Assembly (NCBI GenBank): GCA_964036045.1
Contig: OZ038381.1
Coordinates: forward strand, 134,756,306-134,820,305
DNA from: Eutreptiella sp. 'Long Island Sound 2002'
Taxonomy: Eukaryota; Euglenozoa; Euglenophyceae; Eutreptiales; Eutreptiaceae
Reading direction: 5' to 3'
Length of the DNA stretch: 64,000 nt
The position numbers were made by a program, and so were the translations under genes. The notes under the pieces are model-generated. The model worked only from the letters and a program-made list of their open reading frames with translations. It did no database searches and was not told the DNA's origin. This document shows positions 13,841 to 25,295 of this stretch, piece after piece. Position 1 is the first letter of the stretch; every line of letters begins with the position of its first letter.

Positions 13841-15086
13841 GAGTTCACACTCATGCTATCAGGCTGCATGACAATGCATCCACGTTGCCCTGGGGGGGTG
13901 CCTTGGGTTGCCGACTATCACTGAAAACAGCCATCCTGAAGAGGCCTAAAAGTTACGTAGTGGAACGGTGCAATTTGTAGAAAAAAAAGGGTTTGTGGGC
14001 CATCTCTTCAGCTTGAGGTTTATGAACCTCTAGAGGACACCTAGGAGGTCACACTCATGCCGTCAGGCTGCATGACAATGCATCCACGTTGCCATGGGGG
14101 GGTGCCTTGGGTTGCCGACTATCACTGAAAACAGCCATCCCGAACAAGGCCTAAACGTTACGAAGTGGAACGGTGCAATTTGTACAAAAAAACGGTTCGT
14201 GGGCCATATCTTCAGCCTGAGGTTCATGAACCTCTAGACAAGACCTGAGAGGTCACACTCAGGCCGTCGGGCTCCATGACAATGCATCCACGTTGCCCTG
14301 GGGGGGTGCCTTGGGTTGCAGACTATCACTGGAAACAGCCATCCTGAGAAGGCCTAAAGATTACGTAGTGGAACGGTGCAATTTGTACAAAAAAATGATT
14401 TGCGGGCCATCTCTTCGGCTTGAGTTTAACGAACCTCTAGGGAACACCCAAGAGATCACACTCATGCCGTCGGGTTCCATGGAAATGCATCCACGTTGCC
14501 CCTGGGGGGGTGCCTTGGGTTGCCGACTATCACTGCAAACAGCCAACCGGAAAAGGCCTAAAAGTTACGTAGTGGAACGGTGCAATTTGTACAAAGGAAA
14601 ACGGTTTGTGGGCCATCTCTTCAGCTTGAGTTTTATGAACCTCTATAAGACACCTGGAAGGTCACACTCATGCCGTCGGGCTCCATGAAAATGCATTCAA
14701 GTTGCCCTGGGGGGGCTGCCTTGGGTTGCCGACTATCACTGAAAACAGCCATCCTGAAAAGGCCTAAACGTTACGTACTGGAACGCTGCAATTTGTACAA
14801 AGAAACGGTTTGTGGGCCATCTTTTCAGCTTGAGTTTTATGAACCTCTATATAACACCCAGGACGTCACACTCATGCTGTCAAGCTCCATGACAATGCAT
14901 CCACGTTGCCCTGGCGGGGTGCCTTGGGTTGCCGACTATCACTGAAAACAGCCATCCTGAAAAGGCTTAAAAATTATGTAGTGGAACGGTGCAATTTGTA
15001 CAAAAAAGCGGTTTGCGGGCCATCTCTTCAGCTTGATTTTCATGAACCTCTAGAAGACACCTGGGAGGTTACACTCATGCTGTCGG

Positions 15087-16301
15087 TAGACCTTGGAGTC
15101 TTCTCCTATGTTTCAATATTGCTCTGCACTTTACGTTGAGCATTTATTTGAAGCTTACTGGTACATAGGTTCACTATTTTGAATTTTTTCAAGAATTTCG
15201 TCAAAAGTTCCTAATTTCATGCGGTCACTTCAGGTCCATGGGAAAGCTAGACCACAGGTCAATTTTCGCCATGTTATTTGTCCATGGCCTACCAACACTG
15301 TCTATGCGTCATATTTGGGTCTGTGGACTCTTGGTCTATCCTTGAAGGACCGGTCCAAGTCCATATGTCAGTTCAATTTTGACGTCAATCCTGTGTGTAA
15401 AACGTGCTCATGGAACCTTTTTGAGGTTACTGAAAATGACCTCAAAAGGTGTGTGTTGGAGATTACTGCTTTGTCCCAAAGCCAGGGAGAGGTAGAGTCA
15501 GCCCTCCTGGGAACATGGACTTCCCTCTGCAATCGTCGTCTATGCACTTTGCCAAAACTTGGGCTAACACCATGACGGAATTATTTGCATTCTTATCTCC
15601 TTTGTTTCTCACTGTTGGGGAATTTCACCAAAGCGCGCAGTCTATCAAACTGGATACAGTGTCCTAGTATCGTTGAGATAGACTGGGGTATGTTGGGATC
15701 ATGTCGGTGGACTGCTGCCCTTTGAATGCTTCGACGCAGATTTTTTTGAAACTCCCCTACCGCGGCTAGGGAGCACTTGAATCTCAGTGACCTCTGATTT
15801 TTTGTTTTTCCTGCTTGTGTGCCCTGATGCCTGCAGTAAATCTCAGGGCCCACGTTGAGTTGTATCCTGCCCCCCTATGTGTGTCAGGGTGAAGGTCCTG
15901 AGTTCCCATAACTACCTTTGTTTCTGTATGGGACGGTGTCCAATTGCTCTGACTCCCTTTGTGCGAACTTGTCTTGTGTACAGATTGTTTTTGTGGTTGC
16001 ATGATGTATCTGGTTTCGTCCTTTTAGGTACAAAAGGGCTACTTTTGTGATCGCTGCGCTCACTCTGAGTTTCAGCAAGGTTTCAGACTTCTTGTCCAGT
16101 GATGTGCCTTCGCTTGTCTTTCGCTCGGCTAAGGGAAACGCGCCCGTACCGGCCCCGCTTACACAGAAGGGGGTAAAATAGCACCAGGAGTACTATCACA
16201 AAAGTCTCCTAAGGGCTACGCCGGAGTACGTAGCGGAGAAGTGGTGCTCACAAAGACGCCCCCAACGAGGACAACTTCAGATTTGACACCTCCAGCCCAA
16301 C
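15087..16301 (+). other. Leader / possible 5' LTR remnant of element A
   Basis: There is no convincing gene in this 1.2-kb stretch between the satellite edge and the Gag start of element A. The position is where a 5' LTR and untranslated leader would lie. No second copy occurs in the window, because element A is cut off before its 3' end, so LTR borders cannot be set. The longest open frame (15219-15575, 118 codons) shows no recognisable domain. A primer-site-like tggtgctcac sits at 16234 but is not diagnostic. Confidence 0.4.
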
Positions 16302-19112
16302 ATGCAGGACCTGGATCCGCGAACGGGGGAGCTCGTCCCCTTCGTGGCAGCCCCCGCCCTCCGCATCAGCAGCTCCGGTCCCCATGCGTCCGACTCAACA
16401 AGCAGCTCGGGGACCGATGGCCTGCCGCCCCCGGCGTCCCCCGTACTCGCGCACCCAGCCCCCTATGCTTTCCCTGAGTGGGCTGAGGACCCCCAGGGTG
16501 GCCGCTGCCACTTCGCCGAGGAGATGGAGTTCACCAACGACCTAGGCCAGCGGGCCTTCCGCATGAAGTCGGCCACCTACGAAACCGTCAACGTGCAGCA
16601 GCAGTGGCAGGAGCTCAACGCCTTGGCCGACCAATATGGAAGCTTCGCCGCCGAGTCCGCCACCGTGCAGCAGGAGACTGTGGCCTTTGTCAGCGACCTG
16701 AGTGGAGTCGTCCGCTCGCTCGCCCGGCACACCGACGCCGGGCTGACCCAGACTTGGACCGAGGGGCACGACTTGCATCGGCGGGCCTGCCATCTTGATG
16801 ACCAGCTTGGGCGGCTCAGTAGGTCTGGGGATGAGCTCCGGGCGGAACAGCAGAGCCAACTCAGTGCGCTCGCTGTCCTCCAAGTGGACACCGCGGCCGC
16901 CGCTACCGCAGCCGCAGATGCCGCCAGCCTGGGGACCATCAAGGCGGCCATGGAGCTTGAGATCATAAAAGCCGTGGAAGCCCAGCTCAGCCCCTTTGCC
17001 CAGCGGATCAGCGAGCTGGATCAGCGGGAGGCTGAGCACCGGCGCACCCTCCCCCGCTACGTCTTAGAGCTCAAGGCCACAACCGCGTCAGCCGCCACCG
17101 CGACCGGTTCTACCCCCGGTTCTACGACGACCCCGGCGGACCCATCCATTCGCCCCCTCGAGGTCCAGCTGGCGACCATGGAGGCAGAGCTCCTGCAGCT
17201 ACAGCTCACCTTGGACGCCGAGCGGCGCGCCGGGTCGGAGTTCAGGCAAAGCATAATTAAGAGCATAAGTCTCATGACAACCGCGCCTGTGACACCAGCC
17301 CAGCCCCCCTTGGGACCCATGCCCCCCCCCCCGCAGATTCTGATTGCTTTGCAGATCAGGTCAGGGCCCAAGTGGAACGCCTGACCGCCCTGGAGAATTA
17401 GGTGGCAGACTCTAATGAGCTCATAATGGACTTCAAGAACCAGCTTGAGGGGCTGCAGGGTGAGGAGGCTGTTGAAGAAGGGCCCCGAGAGGGTGATTTT
17501 GCCACTCATGGGGGCCATCATCATGTACATACTCCAGAGTTCAGTGGCAATTTTGAAATGGCTTGTCACGTTGCTGATGTACCTACTCACGTGCATGCGA
17601 CGCCCCATCCCCATGTGCATGTGATCCCACAGCCGTATGTACATACACATGTGCCTTGTGCAGCCAGCCATGCAGCGGAGAGATCAGAATTACCGGGTTA
17701 TCATCCCCCCGAAGGGGCTACAGAAACGCGACCACAAGGTTATCACCCCCCCCATGGTCCCCCAAGTGGAGAATTCAGTTTCTCTGGACCCCCCCGTGGG
17801 TACACTCATCAGCACACCCATCAGCATCAGCCATACTCCTCAACCCCCCTACAAGCACATCATTATTGTGCTGAGAGGCGTCACCTTCACGGACTCCACC
17901 CTCGGCACTTTGATGATCGGGGAAACTTTGACCCCAGGGTAATCCTGAGATGGCCGGAGGATGAGCAACTTCCGAAAGTCAGACCAGTAGGGATTCCCGC
18001 TTGGGGTATGGCCTTGGCTGAAGTCCCTGATGACCCGGCCCCGAGCCCCCTGGATAACCCCACTACTTTCAACCCATTCTGGGCAACCACGGGGCCAGGG
18101 GCCTATGGTCATCAGGCCACCCCCCACTTGGACCTCACATCCCTTGGGGACCTGCAGCGGGCCAATGTCCGTCCCAAGTGGGATGGAAGGGGTGGAACCG
18201 TGCACCACTACCTCCTGAAATGGAGAAGGTGGGAACGGTCAGTGGGGCATGCCCTGGGTGAGGAGGCCCGGATTGTGGAAATCCAGGCCTCCATACCCCC
18301 AAAGATCTCCGGCCCCATTGAGGAACGCGATCTCCGCCGATGCCTCTCCTACAAGGAGGTAACGGAGGAGGTGGAATGGGAGGCGAGGAATAAGACCAAT
18401 GTAGATCTCTTCAGGTATACCTACAAGAGTACTGTGGTGCCTGCTAAGTGCACAGCATCACAACTCACTGGGATCTCTGAGGATTTCTGCTATTGGGGCA
18501 AGAGGGTGAGGGGAGGAGTCACCCTGGAGGACGCCAGCAAGGACTGGCTGGACGCCCTCCGCCTGCACTCTGATTTGACCCGAAAGGTCATTTTAGAGCA
18601 AACTAAGTGCGGCTGTACCTGTTTGTGCAGGTCTACTTCCTGCAGCAGGAAAAAACAGATGAGCACCGGGCTCATCTGCAGAGGCGGCACCAGGGCTTCA
18701 AGGTGCACCAGCTGCAGTAAGGCCCCCCTGACGAGGGGTATTCCACTTGACCTGCCGGGGTCCACAACCTGCTGCAGGATCCTGAGTACCCCCCCCTGCA
18801 CGGGGAGAGAGTGACAGCCCACAAGCGTCCCCTGCGGAGGAGCCGGAAATCAATATTTTTGGGCAAAAGGTCACCAAGACTGGACCCCCCTGTAATTTCT
18901 GTGGCTTCAAGGGACATAAGGTGGAGCCTTGCTACCGCAAGCATCCCCACCTGCGACCGCCCTCAGGGGGCCGCAAGAAGGGTCTGAAGGAGGGACTCCC
19001 CTGCAAGGGCTGTGGCAGCACTTGGCACACCCCAGATCAGTGTTCGAAACTCCATCCACACTTGAAGCCCCAGCAAAAGAAGGCTGCCAAACCCCCCCTG
19101 AAGCGAAATTAG
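16302..19112 (+). pseudogene. Gag of element A
   Basis: This is the structural protein expected to form the particle and bind RNA. The first 360 codons (16302-17384) start with an ATG and are rich in Ala, Gln and Glu, with coiled-coil character. The frame then shifts at an 11-C run (17322-17332) and continues with one stop at 17399-17401. A His-rich segment (about 17505-17870) follows, then a capsid-like block (about 17950-18600). After a further frame change near 18600-18780, two CX2CX4HX4C zinc knuckles are seen: CNFCGFKGHKVEPC (about 18891-18932) and CKGCGSTWHTPDQC (about 19002-19043). The tandem knuckles identify it as a retroelement nucleocapsid. A TAG at 19110-19112 then interrupts the frame that runs on into protease. 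Confidence 0.8.
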
Positions 19113-19257
19113 AGGCGTGAGCGGACGCGACGGGGCGTAGGCCCGCTCACAGGACGCCCAGGGTACCCCAACCCGAGCGTTGACTGCCTGTGGGGTGAAA
19201 AATACGCGGTGCGCCTCGCAGTGGTACTCAAGGGGGATGAACAGGAAGTACTGAGAC
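19113..19257 (+). pseudogene. Start of protease region of element A (5' piece before insertion)
   Basis: This piece stays in the frame of the zinc knuckles, open from the TAG at 19110-19112 up to the insertion point of element B at 19257. It reads as a beta-rich lead-in typical of retropepsins (YAVRLAVVLKGDEQEVL). Skipping from 19257 to 37386, after counting the agac duplication once, keeps the same frame and runs directly into the DTG motif. The coding split therefore comes from the insertion alone. Confidence 0.75.
19254..19257. repeat. Target site duplication of element B, left (agac)
   Basis: The agac just before the left LTR is matched by agac just after the right LTR (37382-37385). Four-base duplications fit a retroviral-type integrase. 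The frame of element A across the joined site supports this placement. Confidence 0.8.
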
Positions 19258-22200
19258 TGACGCATTCCCGTGGGGGGCCTGGTCACGGGACGCTGCGGCG
19301 GACGCGCACAGGCAAGCAGGCAGGCAAAGAACTGCGCTCACAAGGGCATCCTCATAGAGCAAAGCGTTCTAGGATCCTTGCCACTCTGCAGAACAAAACA
19401 AAAGTATGTACAACAACACATCAGAATATGTACACATGGGGTTCAGAACATAGACTGGCGTTAGGGTACAACAGGGCAGTAGACACTCAGTCCTAACTCA
19501 TATCCCAATCCCAGGTCCAACCCTCGTAGTGGCAGGTGGGTACGGGGGCTCAAACACAGCCCACAGGCCCATCCAGATAAGACCCTAGAACCCTGCTAAG
19601 GGCATGGTGTCCCAGCTGGCCACATTCGATTTTTTGGAAGCTAAGGCGCTCCAAGGCCGACCAACAGTGGCTCCCCATGCTCCTTTGTTGGCAGGTCCTA
19701 ACACCCCTCTGGGCCAGAGATATGGCTTCGCCATAATCACCCAGGGGGGGGTATGACAAATATGGGCTGTTTCAGCCCAAACTGACTTTTGGCTCAAAAA
19801 GTCCAAAATTGACCCATCGTCCGGGCCGTACAAAAATTGGGACGGCCCAACTGACCCTATGCCCTTCAAGCACAAACTCACTAGAGCCTGCATCCCACTT
19901 GGTTCCCTCTGAGTCGCTAGCATCATGGCACCACGGGATCGGCAGGTGGGTCATGATGCCAAAAATGGCGAAAATGGAATTATCTCCTCGGGTGCCATGT
20001 GCAGCCAAGGTACAGCCAACACCTCATGGGGTAGGACGTCGGAGGCAAGGCTCATATCTAAGTGCAAAACGTGACATTAAGTCCGGGCTTCCTATGGGCA
20101 CAAAGATATGGGGCCGCCAAAAGGCCACACGGTGGGCGGAAATTGGGGTCCCAAACTGGGTGTTTTTGACAACCCAAAAATGAGCAAAAATTGAAGGTAT
20201 CCCCAATGGCATTTCTCCATGCCTGCTTGGAGATGGTACTCAATGTTCGGTGTGGGATGCAATGGGAGTCTATTGGAGGCCTACACATACTTGGGTCCCA
20301 AAGATCTCCTAGGGCCAAAGCATGGTGACATCACATACTGGGCCCACAAATGCCAAAACGGCGAAACTGGCCACACTCATATAGGGCTAGCTCCTTGCCA
20401 AAGCCCGTCTCGCTTTGCCCACGTGGTGTATGAGCCAAGGGGATCAATATGCATAACCCACATGCCATATATGATTCATTGGTCCATGCGTCCGGCGTGC
20501 ACGGGGGGGTTGTACATAGTGCACGGCGGGCAGAAAATATTGTAATATTCCCAAAATGGCCAAAAAACGCCCACACTTATGATTGGGGCAAATGGAGCAC
20601 GGGTCCGACTTGGACCGAACTATGCCTCAGATTTGGAATCAAGTTATATGTGTCCAACATATCTGTTGGGCGTTGCTCAAACCTCTCCGTTTTTGGGAAT
20701 GGCGTGGTCGCCAAGTGAGCCCATAATTGGAAAAAGTCCCAAATTGCACACTTGGTGGCCATGGTACTCCAAGCCCAAGAGGAGTCAATCGCCAGGTCCA
20801 AGATGTGTTGGGCACCGAAGTATGTATCCTCAATATGTACTTGGGTCATGATGTCAATTGGGCGCAACATTGAGATACAATGTCGCCACTTGACATCATG
20901 AGGGACGAGAAATGGAAAAGTTGACAAAATAACACGCAAAAAGCACTCCAATTGGCCACAAATATATTACAATATCTCTGGCTTGAGTTGATTAGCTGGT
21001 CTCTCCCTCTGCACCCAATGTCATGGCACCATGAACCCTCATTCCCACCTTTGGAGTCCACTTGGCGTGCAACAAAAGGGTACTTGCTTGAATCCCCAAG
21101 TGGACACACAAAATATGGCAATGCAAAAATAACCCACCTTGCCCGGAGCGCATTGCTTCGGGTGTGCTCTCCATGCGTTCTTGGGCAAAGGTTGGACCTT
21201 CAAGTGTTGATTTGGGTCATGAAGAAGAGCTCCACTTAATATGGGGTCCATTGGCGGATTTGTCTAAGATTCGCACACCCGCCAAATGGGCACACGAAAT
21301 GACCCCATATGTGGTATATATCCCCTACCGGGCTTTATCTACACAACCTATTGGCCTGGGACCAAAGTATGCCTATATTCTAATGTACTTATGGTCCTTT
21401 GTCATGCATGCAAGTGCTTGGGTCGAAAATCGACTTCGTTTCGGAAAGTCGATTTTTGGCATACAGGGAAAATATGATGCCAATATATGTATGCAGACCA
21501 TATATGTGCACTCCGGGGAAGGCAAGTGAAGTACCCTGGATGTAAAGGCATGCAAAGAGGGAGGATTTACCGACTCAACGCATTTCTACGTGCACTTGGG
21601 CGCCAAGTACAAGAGATTGCCCAGTTTTTTGAAAAGTGCTCAAAGTGCATAACCCTTTGGGCATATAGAGTTGGGATCCTATGGCCTCACTATGGGGCTA
21701 TGGGGGGCAAAACCTAATGAATGGTGCCCATGAGGCACGTTAGCTCGCCCTTGGGCCCTTGTTCGCTCGTAACCCTTGTTATTCAAGTTGGGGGGACGAA
21801 ACGTCAGCACGTGCCCAGATTTGCAGGGGAAAATCTGAGGCACGGTGCGTCTTGTAAGGAAAAAAATTGCCGATCACTCGAAGCGTGTCCGTCTGTTAAG
21901 TTCAGAAAAAATCGCTTTATAAAGATTGTGTTTCGCAAATGGCGGAACAGGCAACGACGCGCGGCGCGACGGCGACGAATTCCCGCAATTCAGTAATTAA
22001 ATCAGAAGTCGCGATTTCTACGGGAAGACGTTAAAATTAGGTCATGGCATTGAAATGATGGAATTTTTGCATCAATTTGATTGATGGTGGGGGTTAGGGA
22101 TCGGGTCAGATCCTGTTCTGGTTTCCACAGAACAGGCAAAGAGATATTCCCACTGAGAGTGGGAATGATGGTAAATGACGGTAAAAACAGTGGACTCCGG

Positions 22201-22266
22201 GCCTCCGGGCCACAGGGTCTCGGGTATGAAACCTAGCCCTAGCATGGGGTTCTGGGTACCGCTTCA
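19258..22266 (-). repeat. Left LTR of element B (3' LTR in element orientation)
   Basis: It begins TGACG and ends GCTTCA, and it matches 34100-37381 almost throughout at an offset of 14842 at the left end. At 3009 bp it is unusually long for a Ty3-type LTR. Open frames inside it (for example 20219-20545) recur in the other LTR because the DNA is duplicated, and they show no known domain. A conserved hairpin lies at 21426-21456. Compared with the right LTR it lacks one copy of an internal duplication of about 290 bp. Confidence 0.9.
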
Positions 22267-22277
22267 CCCCCCTCCTT
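22267..22277 (-). other. Polypurine tract of element B
   Basis: On the minus strand the sequence directly upstream of the 3' LTR reads AAGGAGGGGGG. This is the normal place and composition of a plus-strand primer, and it fixes the LTR border at 22266. Confidence 0.75.
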
Positions 22278-23947
22278 AGAGCAAACCATGGGGGGGCTCG
22301 ATAACACACAAGCATGGCAGCGGATACCCAGAACCATCTCCTGAGGGGGGGGGGTTCACACTCCACGCCTCCGGCTGTCTCTGGTAATGGTATTATGCTG
22401 TAACGTTTCGTAACGTGCGGTGCAGTATCTGGTGTCAGATCCCGGGTCCTGGCGGCGATTGTTCGGCATCCAAAGGACCCGTTAACACATACCAGGCGCA
22501 CCGGGTGCCGGCTGCTACGGTCACCGCCACAATGGCGGTGGCATACACGGCCAACATAGGCGACAGAGGACGACCGAGATGGTCCCACAGGTCAAGAGCA
22601 ACCACAAAGATCCTTTAGGCTACCCCAAGCTTCCCAAGGTTGCAGGCTGGGGGAGAGTCCCCACGGGTCCTTCCTCGGGCGCACCATGTCCATATCCACG
22701 GCGCGAGTCTAGAGTGTTAAAGCCGCAAGAACTCCTCCATAAGCGATCAGGCATCAAGGCCGTCTTTTCCCTCGCCCTATTACCACGAACGCCATGCATG
22801 AAAGAGTCCTCATGCAGTCTGGGCGGAGGCGTTGACTCCTCAAACCACCAGTTTCCCAGGCAGACTGACCGACGTCAGGACACCGGAGGTCGCCACCCGA
22901 CTGCGATGCGGGGCAAGTTGGTAGGCTCACGCTGGGACTGACAGTGGCGGACAGCTGGGAGTGTATTCAGGCAACTGGGCCTCCCGCCTGGCGCCTTCAT
23001 GATCTCAGCAAATCAACAGTCACAGTGCCACACGGTATCACAAGCACACACAATAACAATCTGTACTCAGGTACCGGCCCGTCTGGACCATATGTAGTGA
23101 TGTGTACACCGCGACTGAGGTTGCTCTGGTATTCTGATTCGAACCCCTCGGGGGGGGTCATCGGTAGTCTAGTAATGGTCCGAATCCGACCAAGTGACAT
23201 GTACAAGGCGAACCCCTGCTGAAAGACATGGGGGGGGGGGGGGGTCGCCACATAGGTTGTACAGCAGATGGGCACAGAGACATTCAATATATAGTTAGAC
23301 ATATCCTGGGGAAGAGATAGACAAACAAAAATCGGGCGAAAAGGCGTGTAAACACGCTCTGGACAGAGCGTCAAACCACGGCCTGGTCAGGATAAGGTGT
23401 GTGCAGGGGGTCTTAGGAGAACAGTGCCTTAAGGCAAACAATATATGGTCTACAGACGCACTCAAACTGGTCTGGACCCCAAATTTGCCATAGGACCAGA
23501 CCACACACACAAATTCACAGTGCCGATGACAGCGGTACCCGTTGCGCCACGTCATATGGGCTTCAGCGTCCTAAGAGCTCAGGAAAAATCAGGGTCAGTC
23601 GCCCAGCCTGGTTTCCCAAGAATTCAACAGGTGGGGGGTGACACTCAGGATGTGTTGGAGGGGGCCACCCGCCTGGTTCACACCAGAATCAGCAGGGGGG
23701 GTATGGCAACCCATCCTGGTCTGCAGATCCCAGTCTGGCAGTATGCACCCGCCCGGATTGCCTCGGATTCAGCACAGGGGGGGTCCCATGTTGACGGCCC
23801 AAACTCCAGACAGATCCCTCAGCAGACAGGGGAGAGAGCCCAGGGCGGGGATCAGGCCCCGCTGGCTTCAATCGCCCGCGTGAGGGCTTCCAAGTCATAA
23901 GCTTGGACCCTGATGTTGTGCCTGCGGACGTACTCCCACCGTCATCC
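22278..23947 (-). other. 3' untranslated region of element B with leftover Pol C-terminus
   Basis: This 1.7-kb stretch lies between the TTAA element and the polypurine tract. On the minus strand, about 23940-23860, a coding-like frame reads YVRRHNIRVQAYDLEALTRA. It resembles the helix that follows a chromodomain and is probably the original end of Pol, cut away from it by the TTAA element. The rest has many G and C runs (13 or more G near 23230-23243) and no recognisable gene. A GGTTCGAATC box on the minus strand near 23131 has no matching T-stem and is not a tRNA. Confidence 0.5.
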
Positions 23948-24656
23948 TTAAGCTGACCCTTCGTCACAAAACTGATTTCACTTCTTTTTAAGAATTTTTT
24001 TGACTGATTTCACTTCCTTCTAACTTGCCACCTTGGACGTAAATTATTATTGTATAAGTGTTCCCGACAGCCAAATTGCGCATTAGCACAGCCGGGAAGG
24101 CACCTCTTGGCACCCCATCTTTTTTCATCGCTTTCACTGATTCCACTTCTTTTTCAAAACCTTTTTCACTGATTTCACTTCCTTCTAACTTGCCACCTTG
24201 GACATAAATCAATGCGTTTTTGACCTTTTGGGGAGCACTCTAGTACCCAAACCTCTAGACGGAAGCTGATTTCACTTACCAAAACCAAGCATAAGTGATT
24301 GTTGCGCAAAAATCACGTAGTTTGGTTGAATGCACGACACCAAGGCACATGTATGCAAGGAAACGAAGTTCAATTGTTTACCCATAGCATTCTCAATGCG
24401 GTTTTGCACTAGTACCCAAACCTCTAGACGGAAGCTGATTTCACTGCTGATTGCACCTTTTTTTTTTTGCATTCGGACGGCTTTAGTAATTAGTGATCTA
24501 ACAGTATTAGCTATTAAAATAAGTAACTTATTAAACTTATTAAAAAGCTGACGTAAAATCCGCGGAAGCTGCGGAAGCTGCGGGCAGAAGCTGCAGAAGC
24601 TGCAGAAGCGGCAGCGCGATCAGTAAAATCAGTTTTGTGACGAAGGGTCAGCTTAA
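23948..24656. mobile_element. TTAA-flanked TIR element (MITE-like), 701 bp
   Basis: The 30-bp terminal repeats 23952-23981 and 24623-24652 are inverted copies with one mismatch. They begin GCTGACCCTTCGTC and are flanked on both sides by TTAA (23948-23951, 24653-24656). TTAA duplication is the hallmark of piggyBac-type transposases, but the usual CCC-type terminus is not obvious. There is no transposase frame, so it would be non-autonomous. Inside are two direct repeats about 167-170 bp apart (near 24005 and 24172; near 24238 and 24408) and a 9-bp gcagaagct tandem at 24558-24612. It interrupts the C-terminus of element B Pol. Confidence 0.8.
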
Positions 24657-25295
24657 GGACAACGGTGCCATGAACAGGGTGTTGATCTGCGGCACAAAGG
24701 AGGAGACGGGTTCCCAGGTATCGTTGGACCGCCCATAGCCTCGCCAACGAACCTTGAACTCTGCGCCTCCAGGTGCCCAGGCCTTCGGACGCTGGGCCAG
24801 GATCCTCTCGACTGTATAGTCGTCCTGCTCAGCATAGTCGTCAACCGAATCGGCCTCATGGGCAGTGTAGTCCAGGGACACATGGTGGCCACGGATGTCG
24901 GGCTCTCGCACACGGAGTTGGCTCTCGTGGCGCTTCCTGAACTGTCCATGACCCACCTTGATGCGGTAGGTGTCCTCACCAATCCTGCGGACCACCTCTC
25001 TGGGTGTGAACCAGGTTTTGGTGCGGTGGGTTCCCACGGGATGGGGTCACAGTGCCCATACCAGGTCACCAACCCTGAACTTATGCGCTGTCGACTACGG
25101 GGCGGTCTTGACCCGCTCGGCATGCTCGTTCTCGAGCTGCTGGCAAATCTCCCGCGCCGTTGTCTCTTGCCGCGCGAAGAATTCCTTGGCTTCCATCGCC
25201 ATGCCGTCACCTGACATGGGGAGTCCCCTGCCCAGGGGGTCCCTGCCGAAGAAAAATCTGGTGAGGGGACAATCCACCCGGAGTGGGGGTGTCAT
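24653..25295 (-). pseudogene. Element B Pol C-terminus: integrase tail and chromodomain
   Basis: This continues the integrase C-terminal domain and ends in a chromodomain, which directs integration in chromoviruses by binding modified histone tails. The chromodomain is clear near 24820-24680: YTVERILAQRP, then FKVRWRGYG, then NDTWEPVSSFV. Upstream are a long charged helix (about 25240-25100) and a small beta-barrel segment (TYRIKVGHGQFRKRHESQL, about 24980-24920). The frame differs from the integrase core, so a frameshift lies near 25250-25295, and an in-frame stop follows VKTAP at about 25092-25095. The TTAA insertion truncates the end. Confidence 0.8.

Larger units (their letters stand above)
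1..15086. repeat. Satellite array, ~203-bp monomer, ~74 copies
   Basis: A landmark present in every unit (catccacgttgcc) recurs at 61, 264, 467, 670, 873, 1076 and 1278, giving a 202-204 bp period that continues to about 15086. The array begins mid-unit at the window edge, so it extends to the left. Each unit has a run of six to eight G after the landmark, a conserved GGAACGGTGCAATTTGTAC block and a cctaggaggtcacactcatg block. Because 203 is not divisible by three, the frame changes at each unit, and the many 60-130 codon open frames here are by-products of the repeat. Units differ from one another mostly by point changes. The right edge is abrupt (ctgtcgg, then tagacc). I see no gene inside. 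Confidence 0.97.

Noticed and set aside
146-15139. Many 60-130 codon open frames in the left 15 kb with a common peptide (GCRLSLKTAILKRPK)
   Set aside because: They come from the 203-bp satellite. Frame, start and stop vary with each unit, and no frame is kept over several units.
16542-17039. Minus-strand open frames of 129-165 codons opposite Gag of element A
   Set aside because: Shadows of the GC-rich Gag frame on the other strand.
19784-19803. Match of TTTTGGCTCAA to the end of the dinoflagellate spliced leader
   Set aside because: It is only 11 bases, part of a small hairpin (GACTTTT..AAAAGTC) in the LTR of element B, and lacks the rest of the leader and a donor site.
20219-21529. Open frames in the LTR of element B that recur in the right LTR (35351-36612)
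   Set aside because: The shared frames follow from the duplicated LTR. They overlap each other on both strands, and no domain is seen.
23120-23150. tRNA-like B-box GGTTCGAATC on the minus strand
   Set aside because: No matching T-stem, A-box at the right distance or acceptor stem.
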